Positions 36,068 to 45,840 of a stretch of DNA of 64,000 bases are shown here, one piece after another. Location: assembly GCF_041642155.1 (NCBI RefSeq), contig NZ_JBEPWZ010000001.1, positions 1 to 64,000 of the forward strand, in the 5' to 3' direction. This stretch comes from Fodinibius sp041642155 (lineage in GTDB: Bacteria > Bacteroidota > Rhodothermia > Balneolales > Balneolaceae). A program made the position numbers and the translations under genes. Every line of letters starts with the position of its first letter. Position 1 is the first letter of the stretch. The notes beneath the pieces are model-generated. The model did no database searches. It saw only the letters and a program-made list of their open reading frames with translations, and was not told the DNA's origin.

Positions 36068-37326
36068 AATCTCACGTTTATGGTATGCCAGCCATCTTCA
36101 TAGTCATAAGAGATCGCGTAGTTATTCTGATCTACAATTTGTTCGATGATCGAGAGACCAAGGCCGATGGAGTCTACGCCGTGATCAGCCTTTTTAAAAC
36201 GCTTGAAAAGCACATTGGTATCCATATCAAGCGGCTTGCCGGTATTGGATATCTCCAGGCGGTCATTCGCCAGCGTAATGCGGATACGGCCATTCTCAAT
36301 ATTGTGCTTGATAGCGTTTTGAAAAAGATTGGTCCACATGATATCGGCCAATACCGGGTGGATCTGCAGGAAAACCTCCTCTTCAAGGTCCGTTTCCACT
36401 TGCAGGCCGTTTAATTTGATAAACTCCTCAAAGGCCTGCGTGCTCTCCCGGATGAGGTTCGTAACATTCACCTTATCCTTGTTTGTAAATTCGTGATTTT
36501 CAATCTTGGTCAGCAGTGCAAGCGACTCGCTGAGCCGCGACAGTTTCTTGATCGAGCGCTGACTTGCTTCCACATATTGATACTGTTCGGGCGTAAGATC
36601 CGTCTCGGTGAGCAGCTCCAGCTTTCCTTTGGTAATAGAAAGAGGGGTTTGCAGTTCATGTGACGCATTTTCGGCAAATTCTTTTAAGTTCTTATAGTCC
36701 TTGACGGCCTTGCGGGTCATTTCTTCCACAAACCGGTTCAAATCATTAAACTCTTCGACGCTGGTCTCTTTCGCCAGAATAGGTTCCCTATCCTGGATAT
36801 TAAACCGCTTGATACGGGCCAGGGTCTCGCGAAAGGGTTTAAACAGCCGCCCGGAGACGATAAATCCAACCCCGATCGCCCCGATGACCTGCAGTCCTAA
36901 AATCCACAGCAAGATCTGTATCACCGCTTCCGTGATATCGTCAGTCTCAACCAGGGCCCCGTAGGTGGAAATAAAATAAGAAGTGTCTTCCACGGTCCGG
37001 TAGGCCGAGACTTTCAGGTTGGGTTCCATCTGTTGCAGGCGGTCGTGCCAGACCATGGTATCTTTGATAACGGTTTCCGGGGCTACTTTTTGGGGGAGTT
37101 GCTGGATTATGAGGTTGCGATCGCCCGACCCTTTCAGTTTTTCAGACTTAAAATCCTTTCCTTTCTCCAGCAGGTACGTCACCCGGTCAATCCGGTCCAT
37201 AAAGCGCCACTTCAGCTCATTGTCCAGCTCCCCCTTGATAACGAAAAAGGATATATACCCCCCTATACCCAGCACAATGACCGTGACGACAAGGTAAATT
37301 AATATGAATTTGTTAATGAGTTTCAC
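36049..37326 (-). CDS. two-component sensor histidine kinase
   Basis: A 425-residue inner-membrane kinase: TM1 (about 6-28), a periplasmic domain of ~110 residues, TM2 (about 138-160), a HAMP-like linker, HisKA (EFAENASHELQTPLSITKGK) and a HATPase domain (NAIKHNIENG, SNTGKPLD, GLGLSIIEQI). Its ATG overlaps the end of the response regulator gene by four bases, so the pair is translationally coupled. The signal is unknown; the next gene downstream on this strand is the TonB receptor, a possible target. Confidence 0.95.
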   Translation of the reverse strand: MKLINKFILIYLVVTVIVLGIGGYISFFVIKGELDNELKWRFMDRIDRVTYLLEKGKDFKSEKLKGSGDRNLIIQQLPQKVAPETVIKDTMVWHDRLQQMEPNLKVSAYRTVEDTSYFISTYGALVETDDITEAVIQILLWILGLQVIGAIGVGFIVSGRLFKPFRETLARIKRFNIQDREPILAKETSVEEFNDLNRFVEEMTRKAVKDYKNLKEFAENASHELQTPLSITKGKLELLTETDLTPEQYQYVEASQRSIKKLSRLSESLALLTKIENHEFTNKDKVNVTNLIRESTQAFEEFIKLNGLQVETDLEEEVFLQIHPVLADIMWTNLFQNAIKHNIENGRIRITLANDRLEISNTGKPLDMDTNVLFKRFKKADHGVDSIGLGLSIIEQIVDQNNYAISYDYEDGWHTINVRFHPESV

Positions 37327-38009
37327 GGGCGGTTGTTCACTTTGAACTTATAGCCAATTCCGTACACACTTTCGATATAATTTTGGGCCCCGGCTTTTTC
37401 CAGTTTTTTGCGCAGGTTCTTGATATGCTGGTAGACGAAATCCAGATTCGTAAGGTGATCCACGTAATCGCCCCACAAGTGTTCGGCGATGGTTTGCTTG
37501 GAGAGCACATGATTTTTATTGGAAGCGAAATAGAGGATCAGGTCATATTCCTTGGGGGTCAGGTCGACGGCAGTGCCATTGACGGTCACCTCCATCGTAT
37601 CCGTATTGATCGCAATTTCATTGACGTTGATGATCTCCCGGCCATCGCGCTGGTTACGGCGGTTAACGGCTTTAATGCGCGCATGCAGCTCCGGCAGCTG
37701 GAACGGCTTGGTAATGTAGTCGTCGGCCCCCAGTTCGAGTCCCTTCACTTTGTCATCAAGGGCATTTTTTGCGGAAATGATGATGGTTCCGGTTTGGGGA
37801 TTGACCGATTTAAGCTCACGCAAAACCTGCAGCCCCGACCCGCCGGGAATCATAATATCAATGAGCACCACGTCATACGTATACGACATCACCTTATCGA
37901 AGGCCACCCTGTAATCCCGGGCGAACTCGCAGATATAGCCCTCCCGCTTCAGGTAGGTACGGATATTCTGCAGCAAATCTTCATTATCTTCGATAATAAG
38001 CAGTTTCAT
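37323..38009 (-). CDS. OmpR/PhoB-family response regulator
   Basis: A 228-residue regulator: receiver (about 1-120; acidic residues in IIEDNED, phospho-Asp in VVLIDIMIPGGSG, Lys in YITKPFQ) and a C-terminal winged helix (about 130-226; LTPKEYDLILYFASN, ENVYGIGYKFK-like end). First gene of a coupled response regulator-kinase pair, the order typical in Bacteroidota. The promoter must lie in the 360-base gap upstream. Confidence 0.96.
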   Translation of the reverse strand: MKLLIIEDNEDLLQNIRTYLKREGYICEFARDYRVAFDKVMSYTYDVVLIDIMIPGGSGLQVLRELKSVNPQTGTIIISAKNALDDKVKGLELGADDYITKPFQLPELHARIKAVNRRNQRDGREIINVNEIAINTDTMEVTVNGTAVDLTPKEYDLILYFASNKNHVLSKQTIAEHLWGDYVDHLTNLDFVYQHIKNLRKKLEKAGAQNYIESVYGIGYKFKVNNRP

Positions 38010-38370
38010 ACGTCAAAAGGTACAAAATGATTTTGAAGCAAAACTGAAGTTAAGGGGCAGTCGGGCAGGCATCTTATGGTCCGCCTTCACTGCTGACGAG
38101 TAAAACCTCTTGCATGCATGAGGCCCTGGCAGGGGACACGCCTGGGGGCTCCCGCAGCACGACCTCTATCACCCACTTTGGACAGATCGTCTATATTCAA
38201 CGGTTGTTTGAAGAGAAAAACCGAAATCTGCCGACAGGAAGTTTTCTAAAGTATAACCCGAAATATTCTCTTTAGAGAACCTGGCGTTACAGAAATAGAA
38301 TATCAGAAATTATTCGCAAGAATCGGATTTTTTCTGGCGTTTATTCCTGCTATGTTTGAAACACACATAA
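38010..38370. other. divergent intergenic region, operator-like palindrome
   Basis: Between the response regulator gene and the AraC-MGMT gene. TTCTCT-TT-AGAGAA at 38266-38279 is a perfect inverted repeat 91 bases before the AraC-MGMT start and could bind a dimeric regulator. No gene is seen. Confidence 0.35.
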
Positions 38371-39228
38371 ATGACAGACCAAACGATGACAGACTACCAG
38401 CGGGTGGCCGAAGCCATCACGTACATCAAACACCATTCTAGCGAGCAGCCTCAATTGGAAGATATTGCCGGAGCCGTCCACCTCAGTCCCTATCATTTCC
38501 ACCGGATATTTAAGAAGTGGGCGGGGGTAACCCCTAAAGAATTCCTGCAATACATTAGTCTGAATCGCGCCAAAAAGCTGTTAAAAAAGAACCAGACTAT
38601 CGAAGAAGCAACTTTTCGCACCGGGCTCTCCAGCAGCAGCCGCCTTCACGACCTGTTTGTCAATATCGAAGGAATGACGCCCGGAGAATTTAAGAGCCGG
38701 GGCCAGTCGCTTGACATCCGCTACCATTTCAGTAAAAGTCCCTTTGGCGATATCCTGATCGCCTCTACGGGCAAGGGGATTAGCAATCTGAGTTTTGTGA
38801 AAGAGCGGGATGAAAGCATACGGATATTGAAGAAACGCTGGCCGAAGGCCCGCATCACCGAAGGCAAAGACAAACACATACGAAACCTGGATAACAGGTT
38901 CGGAAGCGGCTGGCAGGACCCGGATGAAATCAAACTCCACATTCGTGGAACTGAATTCCAGTTGAAAGTATGGGAAGCCCTGCTGAAAATTCCGGTCGGC
39001 CAGCTGGTTACGTACTCCGATGTGGCACAAGCAATCGAGAACCCCAAAGCTTCCCGCGCCGTAGGCACGGCCTTGGCTAACAACCCGATCGCCTACCTGA
39101 TTCCCTGTCACCGGGTAATCAGGAAAGCGGGAGGCATCGGGGAATATCGCTGGGGCAGCACCCGCAAGACGGCCATCATAGGATGGGAGGCCGCGCAAGC
39201 CGGGGAGGACCATGCTGGGGCAGACTGA
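38371..39228 (+). CDS. AraC-type HTH fused to methylated-DNA-protein-cysteine methyltransferase (Ada-like)
   Basis: A 285-residue two-domain protein. Residues 5-105 are an AraC-type double HTH (LEDIAGAVHLSPYHFHRIFK, GMTPGEFKSRG) and residues ~115-275 an O6-alkylguanine transferase with the acceptor Cys246 in LIPCHRVI, followed by GGIGEYRWG. It removes alkyl groups from O6-guanine and thymine. Unlike E. coli Ada it lacks the N-terminal zinc domain whose methylated Cys switches on transcription, so how (or whether) it senses damage as an activator is unclear. ATG 38386 is an alternative start. Confidence 0.93.
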   Translation: MTDQTMTDYQRVAEAITYIKHHSSEQPQLEDIAGAVHLSPYHFHRIFKKWAGVTPKEFLQYISLNRAKKLLKKNQTIEEATFRTGLSSSSRLHDLFVNIEGMTPGEFKSRGQSLDIRYHFSKSPFGDILIASTGKGISNLSFVKERDESIRILKKRWPKARITEGKDKHIRNLDNRFGSGWQDPDEIKLHIRGTEFQLKVWEALLKIPVGQLVTYSDVAQAIENPKASRAVGTALANNPIAYLIPCHRVIRKAGGIGEYRWGSTRKTAIIGWEAAQAGEDHAGAD

Positions 39229-39239
39229 TTTAGGTGCCA

Positions 39240-39350
39240 CAAAATCTTTTCAAACCCGCCAGCCAGTGGAGCTACTCCAATCACGGTATCCTCTTTTGGG
39301 GACGGATTGTCGAGCTCGTCACCCACGATGACTACAAATATTACATAGCT
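39240..39350 (+). pseudogene. relic of a class C beta-lactamase-like serine hydrolase
   Basis: About 37 codons, in the same frame as and open into the SDR gene downstream, read NLFKPASQWSYSNHG then LFWGRIVELVTHDDYKYYI. This matches the family segment around the YSN catalytic motif of class C beta-lactamase-like hydrolases (usually F-x-PG-x-x-W-x-YSN-x-G, LG-x-IVE-x-VTG). Nothing else of the gene survives. It lies 12 bases after the AraC-MGMT stop, suggesting a deletion that joined two distant regions. Confidence 0.7.
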
Positions 39351-39449
39351 GGCCGTCCACGGTCCGCACCTTGCCGACAAGATCAATCAAACGTTTTGTG
39401 CTCAATTCAAGTTATAGAGATCAATAATCTCAAGAAAAAGCTATTATTC

Positions 39450-40121
39450 ATGGATTTAAAAAACAAAGCCGCTATTGTAACAGGAGCCAGCCGGGGTATC
39501 GGTCGCTCTATCACCCGGGCGCTGCTGGACAAAGGCGCTACCGTAGCCGGATGGAGCCGCTCGGAACCCGAAAATTTCAGCCATAAGAACTTTTCTTATA
39601 TAAAAGCCGATCTCACTCAGCAAAACGCCGTACAACAGGCTTACCAGCAGACAACGGATGCATTGGGAGAACACATCTCCATTTTGATTAACAATGCCGG
39701 CGTGGGCTATAAAGGGGACCTGGATGAGATGCCGTCGGAAAAATGGCGTTATCTTTTTGATCTGAACGTACATGGCATTTTTTATGTGAGCCGGCTGGTG
39801 ATTCCACCGATGAAAACTCGACAAGAGGGACATATTATCAACATTTCATCCGGCGCGGGGACCAACGGCATTGCGGGCATGAGCTGCTATTCGGCGACCA
39901 AGCACGCGGTCGTGGGCATCTCGCGCTCGCTGCACCAGGAATTGCGCGATTTTGGGATCAAGGTGACCTGCCTGTCACCCGGCTCGGTGGATACCGGCTT
40001 TTCGGATTCGGAGAAGAATAAACTGAAACCCGATGAGCTGGCACGATCGGCCGTGCATATCCTGGAATGCTCCCAAAACTTCCACTACACCGATGTACAA
40101 GTGCGTCCCCTGCAGCCTTAA
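39450..40121 (+). CDS. short-chain dehydrogenase/reductase
   Basis: A 223-residue classical SDR starting at ATG 39450 (MDLKNKAAIVTGASRGIGRS). The frame is open for 72 codons upstream, but those belong to a hydrolase relic. Cofactor motif TGASRGIGR, NNAG (LINNAGVGYKG), catalytic Ser in ISSGAG and the Tyr-x-x-x-Lys in CYSATKHAV are complete. Substrate unknown; the Arg after the first Gly motif and the SRSE stretch fit NADP(H). Confidence 0.93.
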   Translation: MDLKNKAAIVTGASRGIGRSITRALLDKGATVAGWSRSEPENFSHKNFSYIKADLTQQNAVQQAYQQTTDALGEHISILINNAGVGYKGDLDEMPSEKWRYLFDLNVHGIFYVSRLVIPPMKTRQEGHIINISSGAGTNGIAGMSCYSATKHAVVGISRSLHQELRDFGIKVTCLSPGSVDTGFSDSEKNKLKPDELARSAVHILECSQNFHYTDVQVRPLQP

Positions 40122-40220
40122 CTCGCATTTGTTACTTGCCTGAGGGTAGCGATAGTCTTATGTTGGTTGGTTTATTTTTCAGCTTTTTCCACCCAATTCG
40201 GCTAATTTGTTCCTTTTGCA

Positions 40221-40241
40221 TCCGGCGCCGTGTTGGCCGGA
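40221..40241. terminator. TCCGGC/GCCGGA hairpin between convergent genes
   Basis: Perfect 6-bp arms with a 9-base loop between the SDR stop (40121) and SusD stop (40254). No U-tract in either direction. Confidence 0.3.
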
Positions 40242-40253
40242 GTGGCCGATTAA

Positions 40254-41852
40254 TTAATACCCGGGGTTCTGTTCCAATCCCGGCTCTACCTTCAAACTGT
40301 TTTCATGGAAAGGCCACAGGTAATTGTGATCTTCAAACGAGCGGTCTTCAATGTGAAGCGACTGTAATTCCCCGTTTACTTCCCTGGTGTGTCCCAACGC
40401 GGGTTCATTCAACACCTCTTCTGCTGTTCTCCACCGCTTGATATCCGCATAGCGAAGCCCTTCCGCCGCAAACTCAATCCTGCGCTCGTTTCTTATCAGG
40501 TCAATCCACTGATCCCGGGTGTAAGCGCTGTAGCGCGGCAGGGTTACGTCTGCCTGGGACATATCCAAGCCGGCCCGCTCCCTGACCTGGTTAATGGCAT
40601 CCTTGACCGAAGCATCTATCTCATCTATCATGATCTTCGCCTCTGCATACGTCAGCAATACCTCGGCATACCTCAGCAAGCCAAATTCAAAGTTTCCGCT
40701 GCTAAAGGCATCAGCTTCTGAGACAAACTTTCTGAACCAGTAGCCGGATTCACTGGCCCGCTCGTTTTCATGATACATGGGGCTGTTCTCATTATAGATA
40801 TCAATGGTATCTTCATAGAACAGATCACCGTGTCCCATAATGCTGGCCTCATAACGGGGGTCCCGGTGCAAATTCGGGTCCAGTTCATGTTCTCTTTTGG
40901 TGTGCTGGGGACAGTTTTCAATACGGTAGCCGTCCAGGGTCCAGTATGCATCCACCAGCGACTTCAGGGGAACCAGGTACGACTGCCCGTCCCCGGTTCT
41001 GTAATGGGGGCCTAAGTCTCTGAAGGAGTAGGTCGTGCTTCCGCTATAGCTTTCCTGGTTCTGGTGTATGATGAATTCATTGTTATCAGAATCCGCTTCA
41101 TACTGAAACAGGTGGCCGTAGTTGGGGTGCAGTTCGTAGTTTCCGCTCTCCATGATCTCCCGGGCCAGATCAATGGCCATCTGATAGCGCTCGTTGTACA
41201 GCGCGTAGCGCATCGTAAGTGCCTTCAGGGAATACTCGTTAAACATGTATTTATTGGTTGTGTATTCTTCGGAAGGTAAATTTTCCGCAATCTCAATCGC
41301 CAGAGGAAAGATGGTCTCCAGGATCTCCTCCTTGGGCGTCGTAGGCTGGGTGGCATTCGATAAATCGGCCGGCTCCAGATGAAACGGCACATCGCCCCAC
41401 CTGAAGGTTAGCTTAAAATAATGCCAGATGCGCAGTCCCCTTAAAATATTTTCGTATTTCGTCCGGGTAGCCTCATCCTCCACATACGGCACGTCCGAGT
41501 TCGCGATGAAGGTATTCAACCTGCCGAGGTGCTTCATCTGCAGTTCGTAGTAATAAGAGAACGCCTCGGTATTGCTGTTGAAATCACCGTTGGCTATGCG
41601 CTGGTGGTGGTCGCCTTCCAACCGGCTGTAAGCGTTGTCGGATTTCCCGTCCTGCATGTAAAACAGGGTCTCCCGATTATAATGATGCGTAAAAACATCA
41701 TAATAACTACTGTACACCACCCGGCGCAAATCATCTTCATCATTATAGAACTCGTCAAAAGACGTGGCCGTGGGATCCGTCTTGTCTAAAAAGTCCTCAC
41801 ATCCCACCAACCCTACGGAAATAAACACTATGAAATATATTACCTTTCTCAT
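40254..41852 (-). CDS. SusD/RagB family nutrient-binding lipoprotein
   Basis: A ~532-residue lipoprotein; I chose ATG 41852 (MRKVIYFIVFISVGLVGC) because it gives a lipobox. The body has TPR-like helices (YNDEDDLRRVVYSSYYDVFT, ENILRGLRIWHYFKLTFRWG) and the late SusD region (SAYTRDQWIDLIRNERRIEF, ADIKRW). SusD proteins cap the SusC channel and bind glycans or peptides on the surface. It follows the SusC gene by ~58 bases. The ligand cannot be guessed since no hydrolase or dedicated regulator is adjacent. Confidence 0.95.
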   Translation of the reverse strand: MRKVIYFIVFISVGLVGCEDFLDKTDPTATSFDEFYNDEDDLRRVVYSSYYDVFTHHYNRETLFYMQDGKSDNAYSRLEGDHHQRIANGDFNSNTEAFSYYYELQMKHLGRLNTFIANSDVPYVEDEATRTKYENILRGLRIWHYFKLTFRWGDVPFHLEPADLSNATQPTTPKEEILETIFPLAIEIAENLPSEEYTTNKYMFNEYSLKALTMRYALYNERYQMAIDLAREIMESGNYELHPNYGHLFQYEADSDNNEFIIHQNQESYSGSTTYSFRDLGPHYRTGDGQSYLVPLKSLVDAYWTLDGYRIENCPQHTKREHELDPNLHRDPRYEASIMGHGDLFYEDTIDIYNENSPMYHENERASESGYWFRKFVSEADAFSSGNFEFGLLRYAEVLLTYAEAKIMIDEIDASVKDAINQVRERAGLDMSQADVTLPRYSAYTRDQWIDLIRNERRIEFAAEGLRYADIKRWRTAEEVLNEPALGHTREVNGELQSLHIEDRSFEDHNYLWPFHENSLKVEPGLEQNPGY

Positions 41853-41910
41853 AACTGACATAAGCTTTACTATTAATATTTTTGGTATTGCTATACTATC
41901 CGACACCATC

Positions 41911-44823
41911 CTAATTTATGGTTGCCTGGATCCCGATACTGTAGCTGGCCATCCTTGGATAGGTCCCATTACCGCCATCTCTTTCCGGCTCAAGGCCTTC
42001 CCAGTTCGTAAACGTAAAGGCATCCTGGGCATTCAGATAGATGCGAACATCCCTGATACTGTTGCCAATCTGTGGAATAGAATATCCCAACTCCAGCGTC
42101 TTGATCCGGAAAAAGGAGGCGTCGCTCAGCCAGACGTCACTTAACTCATCATTGGGAGAGGACCCGGTCCAGACCCGCGGAAAACGGCTGTCGCGATTGT
42201 CGGGGGTCCAGCGATTATTCATGTAATACTCTCTCGGGACGCCCAAACTGTTCGTTGAACCATCCATTTTAACCGGGTAGCCCTCCAGCCCGTTTAACCG
42301 TCCGGTGCGTTGGCCGACCCCCTGGCCTATGGCGCTGAAATCCCACCGCTTGTAATTCAGATCCAAATTAATAGAGTAATTGAAGTGCGGAAACGGATCG
42401 CCGAGATTCACTTTATCCTGGTTATTGATCACGCCATCCCCGTTTTGATCGACATACCGGATATCGCCGGGCATGGTATTCGCCAATTTGGCATCGGCTT
42501 CATCCACTTCCTGCTGGTTCTGGAAGTACCCGTCACTTTCATAACCGTAGTAGTTATCGATGGCAATGCCTCTGTACCAGATCATATCGGGATCATCGGT
42601 AAAGATGAGGGTGTCCGACTTTGCGTATCCCGCCTTTAATACTTTGTTTTCGTTATTAAAAAGCATTCCACCCACGCTATAGGAAAAATCACCGGCCTGG
42701 TCGCTCCAGCTGGCTGAAAGTTCCCAGCCTTTGTTTTCAACTTCTCCTATATTTACGGAGGAGGTCAGGTAGTACGAACCGGTCAGCGGGGGGACCGGAA
42801 AGTCTGAATAGATTAAGTCATAGGAATGTTTATTATAGGCTTCAAATGAAACGTCAAGCTTATCTTCGAAGGTGGTGAGCTCAATCCCGACATTTTGCTG
42901 TTTTTGTTTCTCCCAGGTAAAATCCGGGTTGGGGACACGCATCGTCCATCCCCAGGTATTTACAACCTCCTGCCACAGGTACGGATCCACATCTTCATTT
43001 CCGATGATGCCGTAGGAAAAACGAACTTTCAGCCTGTTCAAAAACCCGCTGTCGGTCAGGCCCGACATAAAGTTCTCATTGTGGATATTCCAGGCAAAAG
43101 CCCCGGAGGGAAAGAAACCCCATCGCTTACCGGGAGCAAATTTGCTGCTGCCATCGGCCCGTGCCGTTCCCTCCAGCAGATAACGGTTGTCAAAAGAGTA
43201 GTTGAGCTTGCCGAAAAAGGAAGATTTTGAAATTTCACGGTAATCGGTATAGGTATTATTCATAATCTCCGAACCGGCGATAAAATAGATCTTATCCTTA
43301 TCCTTCCGGATATTCTGCTCGTAATTAATCATTGCCCGCGCCGTTATCTGACTTCTGCTCACTCCCTGGGAAGAGCCGACCGCATTCTGCCAGACGTCAA
43401 CGGGCTCGCCATCCCCGTCGTAAAACTTAAAGGTATCCCGCTCATACTTATTTGCGGACTTATTAACCATATATGATACATTACCCGCCAAATGCAGGTT
43501 CTCATTAATATAATATTTTGGCCTTAGATTAATCGTGCTTCTGTCATATAAGGCGTTATAGGCTCCCCCGTGATGAATAGAGGCAAGCGGATTCTGGTCG
43601 TTATGCAATTTATAATGGTTGTCCAGATCCGAGTCATAAAATACTTCCTGCGTAGGATTCATTTCCCAGGCCATCCTGTACAATCCATGACCGTCCCTGT
43701 TCGCATTCAAGCGATCGACCTGCAGCCGGTGCGCATAAAAGTCCGCCAAAAGCTCAAACTGATCGGCTATGTTAATATTCGTATTAAACCGGGCACTGAA
43801 CTTCTGTGTACCTTCATAATTGTTTAGCCCATTTTCATTGATATACCCCAGCATCAGGTTAAAAGTACCGACGCCGCCACCACCGGAGATGCTGGCGGAC
43901 GTATTATGAGAATAAGCCTTCCGTTCCATAATGGTATCCATCCAGTCGGTGTTGGTATACTCGCCCTGCTCGGCCCGGTCGACCTCCTGCTGTGTATACT
44001 GTTCCGACTGACCCTGCATGGAACGAGCTTCGTTATTCAGGCGCATATAGTTGGCTGATCCGACGAAATTCGGCAATTTAATCGGATCGTCGATGGCGGT
44101 CCAGCTATGCACATCAACCATAAACCGGTCGGCGGCTCCCCGCTTGGTTTCAATGATAATGACTCCGTTGGCCCCACGCGAACCGTACATGGCCGCCGAA
44201 GCGGCATCTTTCAGCACGGTTATATCTTTAATCTGGTTGGGATCTATATCCGTCAGGGACTGCTCCATCCCGTCCACAATGACCAGGGGAGAGGCATTTT
44301 GCAGGGTACTGATCCCCCGAATGGAGATAGTACCCGGCACGCTGCCCGGCAAGTTGCTGCCCTGCATGAGTGTCACCCCGGGTATGGTACCGCTGAAAGC
44401 CTCTTGCAGTTTAGCGATAGAACGCGTTTCTATGTTATCCATTTCTACTTTTGAAACCGAGGAAGCGAGGTGTTCTGTCTCCACCTCACTGTAACCGACG
44501 ACCGTCACTTCATCCAGGCCGACCGTTCCCTCTTGCAATACCACATCGATTTCACTCCGATCCTGCGTATTGATTTCCTGTTGCTCGAAACCCACCATGC
44601 TAAAGATAAGCGTCACGTTTTCTTCGCTTATCGTTATTTCATAATGGCCTTCCGCATTGGTTGCGGTACCTATGTTGGTCCCTTTAACCAGGACATTCAC
44701 GCCGGGTAGCGACTTCCCCTCCGCATCCGTTACCGTACCCTCGATTGTTCTTTCCTCCTGGGCAACGGCGGTTGACGCCAAAAAGACAAGTAAACTAAAC
44801 GTAAACAGTAGCTTATTTTTCAT
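41911..44823 (-). CDS. SusC/RagA family TonB-linked outer-membrane protein
   Basis: A ~970-residue receptor; the start at 44823 (MKNKLLFTFSLLVFLASTAVA) gives a good signal peptide (a longer frame begins at 44838). It has a carboxypeptidase-regulatory-like domain (GTVTDAEGKSLPGVNVLVKG), a plug with the SusC signatures ASSVSKVE and DAASAAMYGSRGANGVIIIE, and a long barrel. It takes up nutrients with the SusD lipoprotein downstream. A 1-kb untranslated region upstream separates it from the next gene. Confidence 0.96.
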   Translation of the reverse strand: MKNKLLFTFSLLVFLASTAVAQEERTIEGTVTDAEGKSLPGVNVLVKGTNIGTATNAEGHYEITISEENVTLIFSMVGFEQQEINTQDRSEIDVVLQEGTVGLDEVTVVGYSEVETEHLASSVSKVEMDNIETRSIAKLQEAFSGTIPGVTLMQGSNLPGSVPGTISIRGISTLQNASPLVIVDGMEQSLTDIDPNQIKDITVLKDAASAAMYGSRGANGVIIIETKRGAADRFMVDVHSWTAIDDPIKLPNFVGSANYMRLNNEARSMQGQSEQYTQQEVDRAEQGEYTNTDWMDTIMERKAYSHNTSASISGGGGVGTFNLMLGYINENGLNNYEGTQKFSARFNTNINIADQFELLADFYAHRLQVDRLNANRDGHGLYRMAWEMNPTQEVFYDSDLDNHYKLHNDQNPLASIHHGGAYNALYDRSTINLRPKYYINENLHLAGNVSYMVNKSANKYERDTFKFYDGDGEPVDVWQNAVGSSQGVSRSQITARAMINYEQNIRKDKDKIYFIAGSEIMNNTYTDYREISKSSFFGKLNYSFDNRYLLEGTARADGSSKFAPGKRWGFFPSGAFAWNIHNENFMSGLTDSGFLNRLKVRFSYGIIGNEDVDPYLWQEVVNTWGWTMRVPNPDFTWEKQKQQNVGIELTTFEDKLDVSFEAYNKHSYDLIYSDFPVPPLTGSYYLTSSVNIGEVENKGWELSASWSDQAGDFSYSVGGMLFNNENKVLKAGYAKSDTLIFTDDPDMIWYRGIAIDNYYGYESDGYFQNQQEVDEADAKLANTMPGDIRYVDQNGDGVINNQDKVNLGDPFPHFNYSINLDLNYKRWDFSAIGQGVGQRTGRLNGLEGYPVKMDGSTNSLGVPREYYMNNRWTPDNRDSRFPRVWTGSSPNDELSDVWLSDASFFRIKTLELGYSIPQIGNSIRDVRIYLNAQDAFTFTNWEGLEPERDGGNGTYPRMASYSIGIQATIN

Positions 44824-44838
44824 TGATTGTATCCCCAT

Positions 44839-45840
44839 GCTATAGATAAGATATTATTAGATTAAAGTTCAGAAACCAAAATAGACAGAAAGTATACGCC
44901 CTTATCTATTTCGCTTTCAAAGAGTATGTATTCAGCAGTTTGCTTTACAATGGTACGGCCGACACCGTAAACGATGCAGCAGTAGCCCCCTGTTGATACG
45001 TTGATGAATTAGAAATCTGCCAAAACACCCACACCAACTTTCTTTTTAACGATGCAAGTGGTTACCAACAAGTCAATTCAAGACCACTGCACCCGAACTA
45101 TTTCACGGTACTGTTTCAACGTTAAGGTTAAAAAATCACGTGCAAAGACCCGTTTTTTAGGTTATAACAGTTTCGTTTAATTTCACCGGGTGGACAACCA
45201 AAAACCCTTCCTGTATGTTATAAAGATACTGCTTGAATGGGTTTACCTTACCGGTCCCATTAGTACCAAGTATTTACGGCTATAACATATTCACGCTTGT
45301 TCAACAGATAAGCTAAAATCTTCTTTTACCTGCACGAAAAGGTTTAAGTATCATAGAACCCCTAAATACATCCATGAACATAAAAGCCTAAATAATAGTT
45401 ATACCCTTTACACCTGTGTTATATAGTTGTTTGGACAACCATATTTAATGTAATAAAAAATATGAACCCTGCCAATTATTTTTTTGCTTTAAAAAGAAAA
45501 CCCTGCTTATCCTTGTATTTCTATACCTCGATCTCGCCGTGAATATGAACGATCATTTAAGGTACCCCGTGGAGAGAGTCTCCCGCATGATCTCAGCCCC
45601 CCCGATTCGACCCGTCCGGGACTCATGAAGCATCCCGGTTCTTTATAATCCTCTCCGGTAGGCCTCCGGAAGAAATCCAATAAATCGTTTTATCAACTCA
45701 TCTATCTTCCTATCTTAGGATACGGGAGGAATTTGAATTCGTGAAAATGCAGAAATTGGCCAACCAAACGGTTTTGCAAAGTCCTCTACGAAACAGATAT
45801 TCTCTTTACTTTCTGTTTAATTGTAATTATCGACCGCGTT
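44839..45840. promoter_or_regulatory. long regulatory-type region upstream of SusCD
   Basis: These ~1000 bases between the divergent SusC and thioesterase genes have no credible gene. The decamer TGGACAACCA occurs twice in direct orientation (45191-45200 and 45432-45441), and the palindrome GTTATAAC sits at 45161-45168 with related TTATA motifs nearby. The arrangement could bind a regulator of the SusCD pair, or carry a leader RNA; neither is proven. Confidence 0.35.

Noticed and set aside
45770..45781. GGTTTTGCAAAG as a fourth copy of the repeat element
   Set aside because: Only the terminal dozen bases match; the core TCCCGA/TCGGGA hairpin and the opposite end are not found nearby.
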